From: PSRF01 sp051000815
GTDB taxonomy: Bacteria > Acidobacteriota > Blastocatellia > Pyrinomonadales > Pyrinomonadaceae
Length of the DNA: 64,000 nucleotides
Reading direction: 5' to 3'
Assembly: GCA_051000815.1 (NCBI GenBank)
Contig: JBPCNX010000024.1
Location: 28,607 to 92,606 of the forward strand
Made by a program: the position numbers and the translations under genes. The notes beneath the pieces were generated by a model. That model had not been told where the DNA came from and did not search any database. It worked only from the letters and a program-made list of their open reading frames with translations. Positions 60,302 to 64,000 of the stretch are shown one piece after another. Position 1 is the stretch's first letter. Every line of letters starts with the position of its first letter.

Positions 60302-63004
60302 CTAGAAGTCGAACTCGAACTTGCCGCGCACGGACGCGCCAAGGCTGTTGAAAAACTGGCCGAGTCGCGGGCTGGCGATGTTATTTTGCACCTCACTGGG
60401 ATTGAAGTGATTCGTGGTGTTAAGGACGGCCAGGCCGATTCGCGTTCGTCGTCCTCCAAGCCTGGGGACGAATTTTGGTATGGCGAAACCCTTCGTAACT
60501 TGCAAGGCGACTGACAAAAATGTTGGGAAGCGTCCCGCCCGGTTGCGTGGGCCGACAAAATCCAGGCGCTCATCAACGAAGGAAAACGGGAAGCCCGACC
60601 GAATCTCAACCAGGGGCGCGATGTTGATATCGTAGCGCACTCGTAACTGGCCGTAGGCAAGGAACCGGTGCGTTGCGTCAAAGGGCTGTGGCCCGTACTC
60701 GTTCGGCCGCACTACGAACGCTGGAAAATCGCCAAGAAAGTTATCAATAGAGTTAAGATCGCCCCGAGCTTTGGACCACACGTAAGTGGCGTTGAACGTA
60801 CCGATGCGCGGGTTGTCATAGATTGCGAGCAGTTGCAACTCGCGGTAGCGCGAACGGCCGAGGTTGCTGAGCACAAGGGCGCCCTGGCTGGATGCGTCAA
60901 AGCTATCGACGATGAAATCGTCTGTGGTTGAGCGTTGCAAATACCCGATGCGTCCCGTCACCCTACTCGTGATAGGAAAATCTATTTGCAGGCTCGCCCG
61001 CACGCTGCGTGGGTTGCGCAACCGTGCTGCGACTATGTTGGCGAAGCGACTCGAGCCCTCAGTTATCGAGATGCCGTCCGCGGCAAACGTGGTAACAGTG
61101 CGCTCGGGAAGCTGGCGGAAGTAGCCGACGCTAAGCGGAGTGCGATCATAGAAGAGACCGATTCCGCCACGTAAGACCGTGGCGTGATTCTTGAGTGGCA
61201 GGTACAAAAATGAAACGCGCGGCGAGATGGCGTTCTGCCGGGCCAGCCCGTCACGGTCGAAGCGCAGACCGGCGTCGACCGTGAGCTTCTTATTGACGAC
61301 CCACCGATCCTGCGCGAAGGCGGTGTATTCTCTGAGACTGCGTGAAACCGTGGCCGCGGCGCTGAAGTCTATGCGCCGGGCCAGGGTTCGGTCTTGCCGT
61401 CTGATCAGAATCGAGTCTTCGTCGAACACACCCGTCACGCGCGAGTAATCAATTTCGCCGCCGAGCTTAAGAGTATGCTGACCGTGAAACTCAAGCCCGT
61501 GCGCGTAGTAAATTTCCCGCCACTGAAACCGTTGCGACTGCCTGCGGATGTCGGCGAAGTAGTTGCCTTCGTTACCTTCCGGTAACAACTCAAGCGGTTC
61601 CGTTCCCTGCCCGAAGACGTCAAAGTCAAAAGTCTTGTAGCTGAATGTGGAGGAGAGAAACGAGGCGTCACGGAAGATTGCCTGCTCCGAGATTGAGACG
61701 AGCCAGCCTCGCTGCTTCGTATTCGGTGTGGTCGGCTGCGGATTGAAAGTGTTTAGTCCGGCGAAGCGTACCTTCTGCGGGAAAAGTGCCGCGACGAATT
61801 TGGCGCTGTTAGTCTTGTTGAAGTTGAAATCGAACTGCGTGAATGAGTTGAAGGTCTCGGATGTTGAATCGTCTCCCGGAGCGTCGAGGCTCGGCACGCG
61901 AGTGCGCGTGAAGCGGTACTCAAGGGACTGCAGGAAGAAAAGACGGTTGCGAGCTACCGGGCCGCTGAAGGTGACGCGCGGGCGAAATGAATCAATCGAA
62001 CCGGTGAATGTGTTGCGAAAAGTTGGAAAGACGCGCGCGGCGGTGACTTTGAAACTGTTGCCGCCGCCTTTCGTTTCGAGATCGGTCGCACCGCCGGTGA
62101 GCCGGCCAAACACCGCCGAGTACGGGTTCTCTTCGGTCCTTACGTTTGCTGCCGCTTCGAGCGGGATGTCGAAGGCGAGGTTTCCAGTAACCGGATCCGT
62201 GATGTCCACACCGTTGAGTGTGTAGGCGCTCTGGCCTGCGCGGGCGCCTTTCTGGTGGTCTACTCCGTCCATTCCGCGCACCACACCGGGATTCAGCAAT
62301 GGCGCGCTCTGATAGTTCTCGGCGGGCAGCGGCACATCCTTCAGTGTTTGGGAGAGAACGGTATTGCTGGTGGTTGTTTCGGCCGTACTGAGCAGGCCCT
62401 CTTCCTCACGAATGGTAACCGTCTCGGAAATCGTAGCCTTCATCACGATTTCAACGGTCAGCCCTACACCCGGCGCCAGACTGATTTCACGCGTCACTGT
62501 GGCTAAGCCATCAACCTCAACCGTCAGCACAAACGTCGCCGCCGGTAGATCGGTGAAGATAAAATTCCCCCCATCGTCAGTGACCACCTTGAAAACTTGC
62601 TCCGTCAGGTCGCGATTGACGAGCGTAAGCCGCGCCCCGACAAGTAAAGCCGGAGGCGCATCTGTGGCTTCAGACGTGACCTTAACAGTACCCTTGATGC
62701 GGCCCGTCAAGTGTTGGGCCCTGGCGTTGGGGACGAGGACGAGCAGACTGAGTATTGCGGTGCACAGCAGGCTCGCGTGGAAGAATCTGGGTAATGTCCT
62801 AATTTCAGTTCCCTTTGTGCTATCTCGGTGTTCTCTGTGTCTCGGTTGTGAATTCCTGCCAGCAAAAGATTTACCACGGAGACACAGAGGGCACTGAGGG
62901 CACTGAGATAGCACAGAGACTTCTAAAATAAGACACCACCAGAATTCGCAATCAGGCGAAGGAGTGGGGGGAGTGGAGGCGCGATCTGTCAGTTTTCTGT
63001 TCAT
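60302..63004 (-). CDS. TonB-dependent receptor with carboxypeptidase-regulatory N-domain
   Basis: Up to 900 residues. A signal segment (ASLLCTAILSLLVLVPNARAQ, about 78-98) is followed by a carboxypeptidase regulatory-like beta-sandwich (GRIKGTVKVTSEATD ... DDGGNFIFTDLPAATFVLTVE), a plug-like domain (YTLNGVDITDPVTGNLAFDIP), and a long barrel ending in Phe (GKFEFDF). Oar-like acidobacterial receptor, imports an unknown ligand across the outer membrane with TonB. The first ~70 residues overlap an intergenic-type inverted repeat (62817-62914), so the true start is uncertain; no standard start codon lies just before the signal segment. Confidence 0.9.
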   Translation of the reverse strand: MNRKLTDRASTPPTPSPDCEFWWCLILEVSVLSQCPQCPLCLRGKSFAGRNSQPRHREHRDSTKGTEIRTLPRFFHASLLCTAILSLLVLVPNARAQHLTGRIKGTVKVTSEATDAPPALLVGARLTLVNRDLTEQVFKVVTDDGGNFIFTDLPAATFVLTVEVDGLATVTREISLAPGVGLTVEIVMKATISETVTIREEEGLLSTAETTTSNTVLSQTLKDVPLPAENYQSAPLLNPGVVRGMDGVDHQKGARAGQSAYTLNGVDITDPVTGNLAFDIPLEAAANVRTEENPYSAVFGRLTGGATDLETKGGGNSFKVTAARVFPTFRNTFTGSIDSFRPRVTFSGPVARNRLFFLQSLEYRFTRTRVPSLDAPGDDSTSETFNSFTQFDFNFNKTNSAKFVAALFPQKVRFAGLNTFNPQPTTPNTKQRGWLVSISEQAIFRDASFLSSTFSYKTFDFDVFGQGTEPLELLPEGNEGNYFADIRRQSQRFQWREIYYAHGLEFHGQHTLKLGGEIDYSRVTGVFDEDSILIRRQDRTLARRIDFSAAATVSRSLREYTAFAQDRWVVNKKLTVDAGLRFDRDGLARQNAISPRVSFLYLPLKNHATVLRGGIGLFYDRTPLSVGYFRQLPERTVTTFAADGISITEGSSRFANIVAARLRNPRSVRASLQIDFPITSRVTGRIGYLQRSTTDDFIVDSFDASSQGALVLSNLGRSRYRELQLLAIYDNPRIGTFNATYVWSKARGDLNSIDNFLGDFPAFVVRPNEYGPQPFDATHRFLAYGQLRVRYDINIAPLVEIRSGFPFSFVDERLDFVGPRNRAGRFPTFLSVALQVTKGFAIPKFVPRLGGRRTRIGLAVLNTTNHFNPSEVQNNIASPRLGQFFNSLGASVRGKFEFDF
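62817..62914. repeat. Inverted repeat at the receptor 5' end
   Basis: gtgctatctcggtg (62817-62830) pairs with cactgagatagcac (62901-62914) with one mismatch, and ctctgtgtctc (62833-62843) exactly with gagacacagag (62879-62889). Contains the common accacggagacacagag string seen between genes in many bacteria. Confidence 0.8.
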
Positions 63005-63099
63005 TCCAACTCATTCGAATTGAACTAAGGGGATGTCTACCGGGGGGCGATATCGTATCTTCTTTCACGGCTGGACTTCAACTATCATCCGCGACCGTC

Positions 63100-64000
63100 A
63101 TAGCACGCATTCGTTCAGGCATATAACGCTGATGTTATAAAGCGGGCGCCCGCGAACCGAGAGCAGTAAACTCCCGGGTGTGTGATCGCTAAAAGGAGGC
63201 ACCCGCGATGACATTATATATCGGAGTAGACATCCACGCGCGCCAACAAACGGTGAGTTACCTGAACACCGAAGATGGGAGCCTGGGGCAGCAGGAACTG
63301 CACCATGAGCGCGACGACATCAGGGGGTTTTACAGCCAGTTCAGTGGGGAGGTGATCATTGGGATCGAGGCCTGTGGTTACACGAACTGGTTTGAAGAGC
63401 TGATGGAAGAGTTGGGGCATCAGCTTTTGGTGGGAGACGCAGCGGAGATCAGACGACTGGCGCGGCGGCGGCAGAAGAACGATCGCCGTGATGCTGATCT
63501 GTTGCTTGATTTGCTGCTGCATGATGAGTTTCCGGCTTTGTTTCGTTATCCGCCGGAAAGCCGGGAGTTGTTGCGATAACTGCGCTACCGGCACAAGCTA
63601 GTCAAGCTGCGCACCATGGTAGCCAACACGCTGCAGGCTCTGGCCATCAACGCCGGTCTCAGCCTGCGGGCGCAACTGTTGAGCAGGGGCGGGCGAAAGC
63701 AGTTGGCTGGCTTACGGCTGTCGGCGGTTGGTCAGCAGCAGCGGGAGGAGCTGGTCAGCCTGGCGGACGAGCTGACCAACCGCATCCTCAAGGTGGAGCA
63801 GTGGCTGAAAGCGCAAGCCAAAAGCGACGCCCGAGTGCAGCGCTTGCAGACGCATCCGGGCGTGGGGTTGTTGACCTCGCTCTGTTTGGTCCATACGCTG
63901 GGGGATCTCTCTCGCTTCTCCTCGACCAGGAAGGTAGCCGCCTACGTCGGTTTCGATCCGGTTGAGCATTCTTCCGCCGAAAGGAAAATCTACGGCGGGA
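63100..64000 (+). mobile_element. IS110-family insertion sequence, right end outside window
   Basis: The transposase gene at 63208 is of the IS110 group. The 5' non-coding end has small palindromes: atataacgctgatgttat (63121-63138) and gcgggcgcccgc (63142-63153). IS110 elements encode a bridge RNA in a non-coding end; this stretch is the place to look, but I cannot define element ends. Confidence 0.55.
63208..64000 (+). pseudogene. IS110-family transposase, interrupted by in-frame TAA, truncated at edge
   Basis: N-terminal DEDD RuvC-like domain: YIGVDIHARQQTVSYL (Asp), IGIEACGYTNWF (Glu), KNDRRDADLLLDLL (Asp). A TAA at 63577-63579 (codon 124) interrupts the frame, which then continues without shift: LRYRHKLVKLRTMVANTLQ, the coiled-coil region and the Transposase_20 segment QTHPGVGLLTSLCLVHTLGD, AAYVGFDPVEHSS up to the edge. 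TAA from CAA (Gln) by one C-to-T change is likely. gaggcac-type ribosome binding site (aaaggagg) precedes the ATG. Probably inactive. Confidence 0.85.

Overview
The window looks like chromosomal DNA of an Acidobacteriota species, most likely class Blastocatellia (subdivision 4). This is inferred from gene content: a carboxypeptidase-regulatory-type TonB-dependent receptor, a VWFA protein of the acidobacterial type, an ECF sigma/TonB pair, a PknB-like kinase with a long C-terminal tail, a possible ether-lipid (elb-like) locus, and many intergenic short-unit repeat islands. No rRNA or tRNA gene was seen by eye. The left edge cuts an alkaline-phosphatase-superfamily gene and the right edge cuts an IS110-family element.

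Layout. 0-8.5 kb: AP-superfamily enzyme, a flippase-like/FtsX fusion, dodecin, a lipoprotein, DUF1697, two divergent LPS-core glycosyltransferases, GNAT, DinB and a frameshifted small membrane gene. 8.5-16.7 kb: a Rho_N-type protein, two small membrane proteins, an exported M24 peptidase, a Ser/Thr kinase and a UPF0182 protein. 16.7-18 kb: a GC-rich DsrE-type trio that looks acquired. 18.3-26.4 kb: HAD-IB phosphatase, LarA-like protein, a four-domain reductase/ligase/ACP/acyltransferase and an SDR, resembling the myxobacterial elb ether-lipid operon. 26.6-36.5 kb: exported metallopeptidase, a bfr-PilZ-peroxiredoxin operon, a lipid kinase, PlsC and metH. 37-48.3 kb: coaD-aminotransferase, a TonB protein with its ECF sigma factor, an M16-like protein, ubiE, DppB/DppC-type permeases, cysteine synthase and a cystathionine gamma-synthase/lyase. 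48.3-53.3 kb: PP2C phosphatase, NfeD-proline dehydrogenase, HD and VWA proteins. 53.5-59 kb: ccsA/hemX-hemA-hemC-hemD followed by a sigma-54 activator. 59-64 kb: a gene split by an amber codon, a TonB-dependent receptor and an IS110 transposase split by an ochre codon.

How genes work together: metH, the cysteine synthase and the gamma-synthase/lyase cover methionine and cysteine metabolism; HemA, HemC and HemD form the early tetrapyrrole pathway beside a cytochrome assembly protein; the HAD/LarA-like/ElbD-like/SDR genes plus PlsC and the lipid kinase point to envelope lipid synthesis; the TonB protein probably energises receptors such as the one at 60.3-63.0 kb.

The two strongest unexplained signals are intergenic. 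First, at least nine islands consist of short tandem units kept in a strict 7-bp register (one in 8-bp register), often with a reverse-complement array on the other side, although unit sequences differ between islands. Second, the strand-minus leader upstream of metH has a promoter, a hairpin with a possible pseudoknot, an element complementary to the terminator loop, and a strong terminator: it looks like a regulatory RNA or riboswitch of uncertain class.
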